Positions 27,901 through 35,923 of a stretch of DNA of 64,000 nucleotides are shown piece after piece. Source of the stretch: Rhodospirillaceae bacterium (lineage in GTDB: Bacteria > Pseudomonadota > Alphaproteobacteria > CACIAM-22H2); NCBI GenBank assembly GCA_022843945.1, contig JALHMR010000002.1, positions 136,073 to 200,072 on the forward strand. The letters run 5' to 3'. Position numbers and translations under genes: made by a program. A model generated the notes under the pieces. That model saw only the letters and a program-made list of their open reading frames with translations, was not told the origin of the DNA and ran no database searches. Position 1 is the stretch's first letter, and each line of letters starts with the position of its first letter.

Positions 27901-28743
27901 ATGACGGACGCGCTGCTCACCATCGAGGACCTGCACGTCCGCTTCGACCTGCCGACGCGGCAGGTCCACGCGGTGCGCGGCGTGAGCTTCAGCATGGGCC
28001 GCGAGAAGCTCGGCATCGTCGGCGAATCAGGCTCGGGCAAGTCGTTGACTGGTCGCGCCATCATCGGCCAGGTGGCGAAGCCTGGGGTTGTTACAGCCAC
28101 ACGTCTGGAGTTCGACGGCATCGACCTGCGGACGCTGGACAAGGCCGCCCGGCGCAAGCTGACCGGCCGGCGCATCGGCATGATCATGCAGGACCCCAAG
28201 TTCTCGCTGAACCCCGTGATGACTGTGGGCAAGCAGATCGCCGAGGCTTACCGGGTCCATTCAAACGCCAGTGCCGCCGAGGCGAAGAAGCGCACGCTCG
28301 ATATGCTGGCAGCGGTGCGTATCCGCGAGCCCGAGCGCGTCTGGGGTCTCTATCCGCATGAAGTCTCCGGCGGCATGGGCCAGCGCATCATGATCGCCAT
28401 GATGCTCATCCCCGAGCCGGACCTGCTGATCGCCGACGAGCCGACCTCGGCCCTCGACGTGACCGTGCAGACCCAGGTGCTGGCGATCATCGACGACCTG
28501 GTCAGCCAGCGCGGCATGGGCTTGATCTTCATCAGCCACGATCTCAACCTCGTCGCCTCGTTCTGCGACCGCGTGCTGGTCATGTACGGCGGGCGCATCG
28601 TCGAGACCTGCCGCGCCTCCGAGCTCGACCGCGCGCAGCATCCCTATACGCGCGGCCTGCTGGCGGCTTTGCCGCGCATCGATGCGCCGCCCGGCGACCT
28701 GCCGGTGCTGCGCCGCGACCCCGCCTGGATGGGGGAGCCATGA
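27901..28743 (+). CDS. Dipeptide-type ABC transporter ATPase (DppD class)
   Basis: A 280-residue ATPase with Walker A GESGSGKS, the signature in EVSGGMGQR (G-M-G-Q in place of the usual G-M-x-Q), Walker B LLIADEPTSALD, and the C-terminal oligopeptide-ABC extension HPYTRGLLAALPRID. The start ATG at 27901 follows the permease stop by 10 bp; the open frame upstream overlaps the permease gene and is not needed. It works as a pair with the next ATPase. Confidence 0.92.
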   Translation: MTDALLTIEDLHVRFDLPTRQVHAVRGVSFSMGREKLGIVGESGSGKSLTGRAIIGQVAKPGVVTATRLEFDGIDLRTLDKAARRKLTGRRIGMIMQDPKFSLNPVMTVGKQIAEAYRVHSNASAAEAKKRTLDMLAAVRIREPERVWGLYPHEVSGGMGQRIMIAMMLIPEPDLLIADEPTSALDVTVQTQVLAIIDDLVSQRGMGLIFISHDLNLVASFCDRVLVMYGGRIVETCRASELDRAQHPYTRGLLAALPRIDAPPGDLPVLRRDPAWMGEP

Positions 28744-29525
28744 CGGGTCCCGTCATTTCCGTGCGCGACCTCACGGTGCGTTTCGGCGCCTCGGTCGCCG
28801 TCGACAGCGCGACGTTCAGCGTCGGCAAGGGCGAGAGCTTCGGCCTGGTCGGGGAATCGGGCTCGGGCAAGACCACGGTCCTGCGCGTGCTCGCTGGCCT
28901 GATCCGCGACTGGACGGGTGCAGCGAGCGTCGCCGGTCACGACCTCAAGCGGCAGCGGCCGCGCTCGCTGGCCCGCATGGCGCAGCTGGTGTTTCAGGAT
29001 CCCTATGCCTCGCTGCATCCGCTGCACACGGTCGACCGGGTGCTGGGCGAGGTCGCCGCCATCCACCGGCTCGACAATCCCAACGAGCGCATCGAGGCGG
29101 TCCTGCTCGCCGTCGGCCTGGGTCCCGAGTTCCGCTTCCGCTTTCCCCATCAGCTCTCCGGCGGCCAGCGCCAGCGCGTGGCCGTGGCCCGGGCCCTGAT
29201 CCTCGAGCCGACCATCCTGCTGCTCGACGAGCCGACCTCGGCCTTGGACGTCTCGGTGCAGGCGGAGATCCTCAACCTGCTGCGCCGGCTGCGCGCCGAG
29301 CGCGGCCTCACCCTGCTGCTGGTCACTCACAACCTCGCCGTGGTGGCCAATCTCTGTGAGCGCCTGGCGGTGATGCGCCGCGGGCGCATCGTCGAGACGA
29401 TGGACGCTGAACGCCTGCGCCGCGCCGAGCCGGAGCAGGCCTATACCCGCCAGCTAATCCTGGCCAGCCGCGGCTACGACCGCGCCAACGCCGCGGAAAT
29501 AGCCTTCGAGACCGAAGTCGGTTAG
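28740..29525 (+). CDS. Dipeptide-type ABC transporter ATPase (DppF class)
   Basis: A 261-residue ATPase with Walker A GESGSGKT, the class motif MAQLVFQDPYASLHPLHTVD, signature LSGGQRQRVAVARAL, Walker B ILLLDEPTSALD and H-loop VTHN. It overlaps the DppD-class gene by 4 bp and ends the five-gene importer operon. Its end overlaps the convergent DUF6455 gene by 4 bp, so the two transcripts could interfere. Confidence 0.92.
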   Translation: MTGPVISVRDLTVRFGASVAVDSATFSVGKGESFGLVGESGSGKTTVLRVLAGLIRDWTGAASVAGHDLKRQRPRSLARMAQLVFQDPYASLHPLHTVDRVLGEVAAIHRLDNPNERIEAVLLAVGLGPEFRFRFPHQLSGGQRQRVAVARALILEPTILLLDEPTSALDVSVQAEILNLLRRLRAERGLTLLLVTHNLAVVANLCERLAVMRRGRIVETMDAERLRRAEPEQAYTRQLILASRGYDRANAAEIAFETEVG

Positions 29526-29977
29526 GGCGCGCAATCCGCCGGCCGCCTGAGGTTGTCCAGAAGTCGCCACAGGTCACACGGGTCGACGCCGTCTGCAGCC
29601 ATCAGGCGCGTCACCAGGGGATCGCCGAACAGTTCGGACACGCTCGGCTCGGGTTCGGCACGGCCGTCTTTCCTTCGCACCGCAGCGCTGTCACTGGCCA
29701 TGAGGCGGAACGCCCCGAGTGTGCGGCGGTTGCGGCAGAAGGCCGGCGGCGCCGTCCGCGACGGCGACCGCGCGAGCCAGGAACGGCATTCCGTCGTATG
29801 GGTGCAGGCCTCACAGCGCTCGGTGACGCGCTCGATCAGGCCCTCCGATCCATGCCACCACGGGTCGCCGGGATCGATGCCCTGGCGCACCATCATGCGC
29901 CAGAGGAGGGGACGGGCATGCATCCCGAACAGCAAGCCGATGCGCCGTTTAGCCGAGGCTGCCAAGCCATTGCCCAT
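29522..29977 (-). CDS. DUF6455-family protein with a second partial copy of the motif
   Basis: A 151-residue soluble protein. The first half has the DUF6455-like cysteine pattern: CEACTHTTECRSWL and then PAFCRNRRTL, which could hold a metal or disulfide. It is preceded by RMMVRQGIDPGDPWW. The C-terminal 40 residues repeat that leading helix as RLMAADGVDPCDLWRLL, without the cysteine cluster. So the protein looks like one complete and one half domain. The family's function is unknown. It is a single gene, convergent with the Dpp-type operon. Confidence 0.7.
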   Translation of the reverse strand: MGNGLAASAKRRIGLLFGMHARPLLWRMMVRQGIDPGDPWWHGSEGLIERVTERCEACTHTTECRSWLARSPSRTAPPAFCRNRRTLGAFRLMASDSAAVRRKDGRAEPEPSVSELFGDPLVTRLMAADGVDPCDLWRLLDNLRRPADCAP

Positions 29978-30078
29978 GACATCCTCCCCTCAATTTGGCG
30001 AAGGATAGGCCAGGCGGCGACAGCGGTCTTTGACGTGGATCAAACAGGGCGGGCCGCGGCGCGATCGATGGGCCCGCG

Positions 30079-30624
30079 CTAGGAGAGCCTGCGAAGGGAG
30101 ATCCTCGAGAAGACGTGCCAGGGCGAATCCAGCACGAAAACGCGCAGGTAGACCTGTGGGGGATTGTGTCCCGCCTGATGCTCCAGAACCATTGACACCC
30201 AGTCACCGGTTTTATTCTCGAAATAGGTGTCGATCAGGCTCGGCGTCATGTTGGCGGTGGCCACGCTGCCGATGCATAGGACACTCGGATCGGAATCCAG
30301 GATCGGGTCGGGGTCCACCCAGGTCGTGAACGTCCGCAGCCGGCAATACCCGGCGGCGGCGGGCGCGCGGATCGTTGACATTTCGGGCGGTTCACCGCCG
30401 CTGTTGTAGGTGACGGTCGACAGGCCCGTGATGTGGTAGAGGCCCGGCGCCACCCAGACGTAGCCGTTGGTGAAATCGCACTTGATGCTGCTGAGTTCAA
30501 CCTGCGAGGTGACGTCGGTGAAGACGCGGGTGTTCCAGAAGCCCGTCACCGGTTTCGAGGCGGGCGAATATTCGGTGAACACGGCATAGTCCGCCGTAGC
30601 GGTGGTCGTGGTCGATTTTGTCAT
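30079..30624 (-). CDS. Hypothetical protein, strand-rich
   Basis: A 181-residue protein that I do not recognise. The start ATG at 30624 has an excellent GGGGAGGAG ribosome site, which supports expression and rules out the longer frame. The sequence lacks a signal peptide or membrane helix and is rich in short beta-type segments (YVWVAPGLYHITGLSTVTYN, VYLRVFVLDSPWHVFSRISL), so it may be a jelly-roll or other beta-sandwich domain. The gene stands alone between DUF6455 and a putative substrate-binding-like enzyme. Confidence 0.6.
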   Translation of the reverse strand: MTKSTTTTATADYAVFTEYSPASKPVTGFWNTRVFTDVTSQVELSSIKCDFTNGYVWVAPGLYHITGLSTVTYNSGGEPPEMSTIRAPAAAGYCRLRTFTTWVDPDPILDSDPSVLCIGSVATANMTPSLIDTYFENKTGDWVSMVLEHQAGHNPPQVYLRVFVLDSPWHVFSRISLRRLS

Positions 30625-30945
30625 GTCTCCTCCCCGTTTGAGGGAGTGTCTCAGCTTGAAACCTGGCGCGCATCGCTGGTGCGCGCCTTGTCCACAGCTT
30701 CGTGCGTTTTCCACAGGCTGCTGCTGAGTAACGGAGGGCGCCGCCGGCGGTGACCACTTTCGAAAGCTGAGCGCCACGAGGTAGCCAACACCGAATGGCG
30801 CGCGGGATTTAGAACCAGATCGTCAATCGTGTTATCAGATTGTCGTCCCGGCCAAACGACGTCAGTCGCGCGAGCCGGGATGCATCATGCCGATGGACAA
30901 ATGGACCCCGGCTGTCGCCGGGGTGACAGCGCACTGGATTGACGC
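30625..30945. other. Intergenic region between divergent genes
   Basis: About 320 bp between the hypothetical gene (minus) and the dihydroxyphthalate-decarboxylase-like gene (plus). The middle (about 30780-30860) is relatively AT-rich and may hold the divergent promoters. A perfect hairpin, ACCCCGGC-TGTC-GCCGGGGT (30905-30924), lies 21 nt upstream of the plus-strand ATG, where it could affect translation or be a dispersed repeat. No gene was recognised. Confidence 0.5.
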
Positions 30946-31830
30946 ATGACGAACACCGCTCCCCTCCGTCTCGAAACCCTGCTCGGCGACTATCCGCAGA
31001 CCAAGGCGCTGAAGAGCGGCGCCCTGACCTCGCCGCTGGTGAGCTTCGAGTTCGCGCCCTACAAGTCGGCCTTCCAGGGCTTCAAGCCGATGGTGCGCGA
31101 GGGCAGGTTCGATTTCGGCGAGCTCGCCATCGTCACCTATCTGCAGGCCAAGGCGGCGGGTAAGCCCTACGTCCTGGCGCCGGCGACGATCTACGCCCGC
31201 AGCCAGCTCGCCATGATCGTCTACAACGCCGAACGCGGCATGCTGCGGCCGGAGGACCTGCCGGGCCGGCGGGTGGGCGTGCGCTCCTACACCCAGACCA
31301 CCGGCACCTGGATCCGCGGCACCCTGCGCAACGACTACGGCGTCGACACCGACAAGGTCACCTGGGTAACCTTCGAGGACCCGCATCTGCCGGCGGTCAA
31401 GGACCCGCCACGGCTTGAGTTGATGGGCCCCGGCAAGAACCCGTTGGACATGCTGCTGGCCGGGGAGGTCGATGCGGCGATCCTGGCTGCCGTGCCGGAC
31501 GACAAGCGGCTCAAGCCGCTCTTCCCCGATCCCGAGGCGGCGGCCAAGGCGTGGGAGAAGAAGCACGGCACCATTCCGATCAACCACCTGATGGTGGTGA
31601 AGTCCTCCCTGTCGCAGGAGCGCCCCGACGTGGTGCGCGAGGTCTATCGCCTGCTGCGCGAGGGCAAGCGCCAGGGCGGCGACAATCCGGTCCTGCTCTA
31701 CGGCGTGGAGACCATGCGCAAGACATTGGATGTGATGATCGGCTACTGCCTGCAGCAGGGCCTGATCGAGCGGCGCTACACGGTCGACGAGCTGTTCGAC
31801 GAGACGACGCGCGCGCTGCCGGCCGGGTGA
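30946..31830 (+). CDS. NMT1-like protein, 4,5-dihydroxyphthalate decarboxylase-like
   Basis: A 294-residue protein with a periplasmic-binding fold but no signal peptide. It opens directly with TNTAPLRLETLLGDYPQTKA. Segments such as FDFGELAIVTYLQAKAAGKP, GRRVGVRSYTQTTGTWIRG and LLAGEVDAAI match the cytoplasmic proteins annotated as 4,5-dihydroxyphthalate decarboxylase. Many of these may be ligand-binding proteins rather than enzymes. No transporter genes accompany it. It is followed closely by a GNAT gene. Enzyme or binding role is undecided. Confidence 0.75.
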   Translation: MTNTAPLRLETLLGDYPQTKALKSGALTSPLVSFEFAPYKSAFQGFKPMVREGRFDFGELAIVTYLQAKAAGKPYVLAPATIYARSQLAMIVYNAERGMLRPEDLPGRRVGVRSYTQTTGTWIRGTLRNDYGVDTDKVTWVTFEDPHLPAVKDPPRLELMGPGKNPLDMLLAGEVDAAILAAVPDDKRLKPLFPDPEAAAKAWEKKHGTIPINHLMVVKSSLSQERPDVVREVYRLLREGKRQGGDNPVLLYGVETMRKTLDVMIGYCLQQGLIERRYTVDELFDETTRALPAG

Positions 31831-31849
31831 GACCGCGGGACGAGTGGCC

Positions 31850-32284
31850 ATGCAGATCGCCCTTCGCCCCGCCCGGCCTCAGGACTTTGAGTACTGCTCG
31901 GCGCTTTACTTCGCCGAGATGGACCGGTTCATCGACGAATTGAAACTCGATCGTGCGGCCCAGGTCGCCAGTTTCCGCGAACGCTGGCACGTGACCGAAG
32001 TCCGCCTGATCGTCCTCGACGACGCCGATACCGGCTGGCTGCAGAGTCGGGCCGAGGGGGACGCGGTCTTCCTGGCCCAGATCTTTGTCGATCGTCCCTG
32101 CCAGTGCCGCGGGATCGGCACGGCGGTCATGCAGCGCCTGATCGCCGAGGCCGCCGCAGCGGGGCTGGCCGTTACCCTCGGCGTGATCAAGGCCAATCCG
32201 ACCTTGCGCCTCTATCAGCGGCTTGGCTTCCAGACGACGCACGAGGATGCGCGCAAGTTCTACATGCGGCGCGAGCCTGGCTAA
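31850..32284 (+). CDS. GNAT-family N-acetyltransferase
   Basis: A 144-residue acetyltransferase. The acetyl-CoA motif is seen as VDRPCQCRGIGTAVMQRLI, and the ending NPTLRLYQRLGFQTTHEDARK is characteristic (N-x-x-x-x-x-Y-x-x-x-GF). The ATG at 31850 is preferred; a GTG two codons earlier is possible. The substrate is unknown. It probably shares a transcript with the upstream NMT1-like gene, 19 bp away. Confidence 0.88.
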   Translation: MQIALRPARPQDFEYCSALYFAEMDRFIDELKLDRAAQVASFRERWHVTEVRLIVLDDADTGWLQSRAEGDAVFLAQIFVDRPCQCRGIGTAVMQRLIAEAAAAGLAVTLGVIKANPTLRLYQRLGFQTTHEDARKFYMRREPG

Positions 32285-32321
32285 GCGCTTGATGTTATAT
32301 CGACTTCGATACCGCTCGTTC

Positions 32322-32927
32322 TCAGGGTTGGGAGAACAGGTCCTCGCGCTCGACCGACACCGCTTCGAAGCGCGACGCCTCCATGGCAGGCGACCAGTGG
32401 GTGAGGGGGATGCCGGCCTTTTCCTTGAGCGCCGTGACGAAGGCCGCGGGCGAGGGCAGCATCTCCCAGACCTGGGGCAGGAACAGCGCCATGCGCTCGC
32501 CGTCGCGCAGGATCAGGCCGTCGTGGCCGGGACGCAAGGTGCGCAGCAGTTCGCTTTCCGAGGACACGGCCATCGGCTCGGGCGCGGTGAGGATCGAGAC
32601 CGACAATGAAAGCCCGCTGAGCTCGTCCTCCGCGAGCGGCGGAAAGCGGGGCTCCTCGAAAGCCGAGGCCGCGGCGTTGCCGGCGACGTCGAGAACCAGC
32701 GGCCGCCAGGCGCGCGAGGAGCCGACGCAGCCGCGCAGCTCGCCGTGCCGGCGCAGGGTGACAAAGCAGGCCCCCGGCATCGCGAGATCCGGCGCGAAAC
32801 GTTGCGGCTCGACGACCAGCCCGTCGCCGGTGCGCAACGTGTGGCGGATGCTGTCAGCGGCCAGACGCAGCAGCGTTTCGCCATGATCCCGGAGCAGAAT
32901 TCCGACCTCGTCGGCTGACAGTCCCAT
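32322..32927 (-). CDS. AMMECR1-domain protein (AmmeMemoRadiSam system protein A type)
   Basis: A 201-residue protein with the AMMECR1 domain: the near-invariant LRGCVG motif (Cys67) follows FVTLRRHGE, then FPPLAEDELSGLSLSVSILT and MALFLPQVWEMLPSPAAFVT. In many prokaryotes this domain sits with a Memo-like protein and a radical-SAM enzyme, but neither neighbour is present here. Its biochemical role is not established. The gene is divergent from the carbonic anhydrase gene. Confidence 0.88.
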   Translation of the reverse strand: MGLSADEVGILLRDHGETLLRLAADSIRHTLRTGDGLVVEPQRFAPDLAMPGACFVTLRRHGELRGCVGSSRAWRPLVLDVAGNAAASAFEEPRFPPLAEDELSGLSLSVSILTAPEPMAVSSESELLRTLRPGHDGLILRDGERMALFLPQVWEMLPSPAAFVTALKEKAGIPLTHWSPAMEASRFEAVSVEREDLFSQP

Positions 32928-32995
32928 GGGGTTCCTGCAGTCCAGAGGACGCTAATCGTATGCTATGGTTGGCGGACCTGACAGGGGGAGGTTCC

Positions 32996-33730
32996 ATGCA
33001 CGACCACGATTTCCGCCCTTGCGATGCTTGCCAGACGACGGTCTCGCGCCGCTGGTTGCTGACTGCGGGTGTAGCCGTGGCCGGAGCGTTGTCTCTGCCG
33101 CGCCAAGGCCAGGCTGCCACGGCGCAGCGACCGAAATCGCCGGTCGACGCCGCTACGGCCCTGCGCGACCTGCAGGAGGGCAATAGTCGCTACGCCGCGA
33201 ACGCGGCGCGCAACACCGATTACTCGCGCGATCGCCTGGCGCGGGCGGCAGGGCAGGCGCCCAAGGCCATCGTCCTGGGCTGCGCCGACTCGCGCGTCGT
33301 GCCGGAGCTGCTGTTCGACCAGGCGCCCGGCGAGGTCTTCGTGGTGCGGGTGGCCGGCAACTTCCTCAACACCGACAACATCGCCAGCATCGAATACGCG
33401 GTCGAGTATCTCGGCAGCCCGCTGCTCTTCGTCCTCGGCCATTCCGGCTGCGGCGCGGTCGATGCCGCGATCAAGGTGATGAAGGACAACCTGGAACTGC
33501 CCGGCCAGCTGCCGCAGCTGCTGCGGCCGATTTTTCCGGCGGTCAGCGCCGCCGAGGCGCAGAGACCGGCCAACCTGCTCGAGGCGGCGATCGAGAGCAA
33601 TGTCCGCGGGCAGGTTCGCCAGGCACCGACCATGTCCGGGCTGATCGGCCGCTACGTGGCGAGCGGCGATGTCCGGGTCGTCGGCGGCGTCTACGAGATC
33701 GCCACCGGTCAGGTGCGGATGGTGAGCTGA
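32996..33730 (+). CDS. Exported beta-carbonic anhydrase
   Basis: A 244-residue beta-class carbonic anhydrase (CO2 to bicarbonate). The zinc ligands are Cys96 in LGCADSR, His149 and Cys152 in GHSGCGAVDAA, with Asp98 and Arg100 forming the catalytic dyad. The N-terminus carries a Tat-like signal (SRRWLLTAGVAVAGALSL) after a short cysteine-containing leader, so the enzyme is probably folded with zinc before export. The ATG at 32996 has GGGGGAGG 5 nt upstream. No transporter or lyase neighbours are present. It may serve bicarbonate supply or pH balance in the periplasm. Confidence 0.92.
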   Translation: MHDHDFRPCDACQTTVSRRWLLTAGVAVAGALSLPRQGQAATAQRPKSPVDAATALRDLQEGNSRYAANAARNTDYSRDRLARAAGQAPKAIVLGCADSRVVPELLFDQAPGEVFVVRVAGNFLNTDNIASIEYAVEYLGSPLLFVLGHSGCGAVDAAIKVMKDNLELPGQLPQLLRPIFPAVSAAEAQRPANLLEAAIESNVRGQVRQAPTMSGLIGRYVASGDVRVVGGVYEIATGQVRMVS

Positions 33731-33767
33731 CGCGGCATGCGGGACTGCCGGCGCGGGGCAATGTGAA

Positions 33768-33796
33768 TTGACACCCTTTGGGAATGCTAAGATGCT
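33768..33796 (+). promoter_or_regulatory. Possible sigma-70-type promoter for the ParA-like gene
   Basis: TTGACA at 33768-33773 followed after 17 bp by GATGCT (33791-33796), a weak -10 match. It lies about 70 bp upstream of the ParA-like ATG, and an 8-bp perfect hairpin (33819-33842) lies between them in the leader. The -35 is perfect and the -10 is poor, so this is tentative. Confidence 0.3.
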
Positions 33797-33818
33797 TTAT
33801 TCCGCGTTGAGTGGACGG

Positions 33819-33842
33819 CGCGACTCCGTGCAGCGAGTCGCG
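33819..33842 (+). other. Leader hairpin or operator upstream of the ParA-like gene
   Basis: CGCGACTC (33819-33826) pairs exactly with GAGTCGCG (33835-33842) around an 8-nt spacer, 20 nt before the ATG. It could be a dimeric protein binding site, as ParA-type ATPases often control their own expression, or an mRNA hairpin limiting translation. Confidence 0.35.
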
Positions 33843-33862
33843 AAACGCATGGGGTCCTGAGC

Positions 33863-34558
33863 ATGCAAGGAAAAGTCCTCGTTGCGGCGACCAGCAAGGG
33901 CGGCGCGGGCAAGTCGACAACCATCGCCTGTCTCGCGCTCTACTGGCACACGACGGGCCGCAAGGTCGCGCTCGTCGATTCCGACCCGAACCAGACCCTA
34001 AGCCGCTGGCATTCCAAGGGCGGCGCCTTGTCCCAGTTGATGCTGCGCACGCAACTCGACGAGCACGCGATGATTCCGACCATCTCCGAGCTCGTCGACC
34101 AGCACGATCTCGTGCTCGTCGATTGCGCGGGCTTCGGCAACCAGGCCATGGTCTTCGCCATCGGCGCCGCGGATGTGGTCATCATTCCGACGATGACCGA
34201 CGAGGCCAACGTGTTCGAGGCGCTGCGCACGCGCAAGGTCGTCGACAGCGCCTCGCGGCTGACGCGGCGCGATATCCTGGCGCGGACCCTCCTGACCCGG
34301 GTGAAGCGCGCGGGCATCGTCGATCACACGCGCGAGGAGCTGGTGAAGTTCGGCGCCCCTCCGTTACGAGCGGTAATGAACGACCGCGTGCTGTTCCAGG
34401 AGGCGACATTCTATGGGTCCTCGCCTACGGTATTATCGCCCGGCAGCTCGGCGGCGATGGACGTGGAGGGGGTCGCGCAGGAGATCGAATCCTTGCTGTG
34501 GGTAAGGATTGAGTCCATTGTGCCGGCCGCGGCGGTCGAGGTTTCGCCCGCCGCCTGA
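33863..34558 (+). CDS. ParA/MinD-like P-loop ATPase without a ParB partner
   Basis: A 231-residue cytoplasmic ATPase with the deviant Walker A motif SKGGAGKST (residues 11-19, with signature lysine Lys12), ALVDSDPNQTLSRW after strand 2, and Walker B-type LVLVDCAGFGNQA. ParA proteins bind DNA or membranes nonspecifically and position cargo such as plasmids, chemoreceptors or carboxysomes. No ParB gene or parS-like cluster is nearby. Instead, a mitofilin-like membrane protein gene starts 20 bp downstream. The likely cargo is therefore a membrane or envelope assembly; that is inference. Confidence 0.85.
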   Translation: MQGKVLVAATSKGGAGKSTTIACLALYWHTTGRKVALVDSDPNQTLSRWHSKGGALSQLMLRTQLDEHAMIPTISELVDQHDLVLVDCAGFGNQAMVFAIGAADVVIIPTMTDEANVFEALRTRKVVDSASRLTRRDILARTLLTRVKRAGIVDHTREELVKFGAPPLRAVMNDRVLFQEATFYGSSPTVLSPGSSAAMDVEGVAQEIESLLWVRIESIVPAAAVEVSPAA

Positions 34559-34578
34559 TTAACCGGCGAGATGTGGCC

Positions 34579-35874
34579 ATGGCCCGAAAGCACACCATTC
34601 CCGGCGTCGATGAAGCAGCTCTGTCGGAGCTGGCGCGCCAGTTCCCAACCCACGATATCGGCGAGCCGCCGCGCCCCTACGAAGACCCGCCCCGCGGGGG
34701 CACCAGGACCACCGGCACCACCGCCACCCGCCGTAGCGCTGCCGCCGGCATAGCCTTGGGCGTTTCGATCGTCGCCCTGCTGGCGGCCGCCGCACCCTAC
34801 GTTGCCCCCTCGTTTCGGGCCGAGCTCTCGGACGCCTTCGGCGACGGCCCGGTGATCCAGACGCTCCTTGGCGACCGCGCCGGTTTCGAGCGCTCCTGGG
34901 GGACGGAGCGCGCCGCCCGGGCCGAGATGGAACGCCGCCTTGCCGAGAGCGTGGAAAAGGCCGGCGCCGAAACGCGCGCCGTCGCGGCAAGGGTGGAGCA
35001 GCTCAATACCCAGGCCCAGCGGACCGATACCCGCGTTGGTGCGATCGAGGCCGTCGGCGGCGGCGGGTTTGAATCCGCGGCGCGGCGCGTGGATGCTGTC
35101 GAGGCTGCCCTGGCGGCGGCGGCGGCGCGTCTCGGCACGATCGAGGCGGGTGTTGCCGAGGCCAAAGGCGGGGTTGAGGCGGTCGGCCGCGATGTCGGCA
35201 GCCGCTTGGCCGAGGTCGAGCAGCGCGCCCTTTCCCTGATCGAGGAAAAGGCCGGCTCGCTGGAGCAGCAGGTAACGGCCGCTCAGGGGGCGGCCGGCGA
35301 GGCTGCCGAGAAAGCCGCCGCGGTGGAGCAGAATTTCGGCGAGCTACGCCAGTTCAACCGGACGTCGGTCCGGCTCTTCCTGATCGCGCTGCATCTGCGC
35401 ACCGCGGTGCAGACACCCTCTCCGTTCGCCCGCGAGATTGCCGCCGTGAAGGCGGTGGTCGGCGAGGACGCGGAGGCCAACGCGGCCTTGCAGGTTTTGG
35501 GCGAGCACGCCAACGGCGTGCGCACGGTCAGCGACCTGCGCGACACGTTTGGCATGGTGGTGGGCCAGCAGGTCAAGGCGCTGGCGGCCGGGCTCGACCC
35601 CTCCTGGGCGTCGCGGCTGGCCGCGATGGTGGCCGGTCCGCAGGTCCCGCGCGGGGGCGAGGGCGAACGGGTCTGGCGTGTGGTCGTCCAGGCGGAACAG
35701 GCGCTGGCCCAGGGCAACCTGGCCGCCGCGATCAATCAGGTCGAGCGCTTTGACGGCCCCGCGGGGGCGGTTGTCGCCGAGTGGCTGCGTGATGCCAAGG
35801 CGCGGCTGGCGGTCGAGAACGCGGCGGCGCAGCTCTCGATCTACGCGCTGAACCAGCTCGTCAGCGGTTCTTAA
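34579..35874 (+). CDS. Mitofilin/Mic60-like membrane protein with coiled coil
   Basis: A 431-residue protein: a short proline-rich cytoplasmic N-terminus, one membrane helix at about 54-76, a long alanine/glutamate-rich coiled coil (about 105-255), and a C-terminal domain (262-431). The last reads RLFLIALHLRTAVQTPSPFA, then GVRTVSDLRDTFG, then QAEQALAQGNLAAAINQVER with GPAGAVVAEWLRDAKARLA. This is the order and spacing seen in the mitofilin domain of alphaproteobacterial Mic60, which bends inner membranes and contacts outer-membrane proteins. Bacterial mic60 normally lies with heme genes; here it follows a ParA gene. The GTG two codons upstream is a less likely start. Confidence 0.7.
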   Translation: MARKHTIPGVDEAALSELARQFPTHDIGEPPRPYEDPPRGGTRTTGTTATRRSAAAGIALGVSIVALLAAAAPYVAPSFRAELSDAFGDGPVIQTLLGDRAGFERSWGTERAARAEMERRLAESVEKAGAETRAVAARVEQLNTQAQRTDTRVGAIEAVGGGGFESAARRVDAVEAALAAAAARLGTIEAGVAEAKGGVEAVGRDVGSRLAEVEQRALSLIEEKAGSLEQQVTAAQGAAGEAAEKAAAVEQNFGELRQFNRTSVRLFLIALHLRTAVQTPSPFAREIAAVKAVVGEDAEANAALQVLGEHANGVRTVSDLRDTFGMVVGQQVKALAAGLDPSWASRLAAMVAGPQVPRGGEGERVWRVVVQAEQALAQGNLAAAINQVERFDGPAGAVVAEWLRDAKARLAVENAAAQLSIYALNQLVSGS

Positions 35875-35923
35875 AGTCCGGGGCTCTTGAAGGCTGGCGA
35901 TCGGGCCTGACGCCGGCCAAGCG

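Noticed and set aside
33863-34558. Plasmid or chromosome partition locus
   Set aside because: No ParB gene, no parS-like repeats and a membrane-protein neighbour; replication genes are absent.
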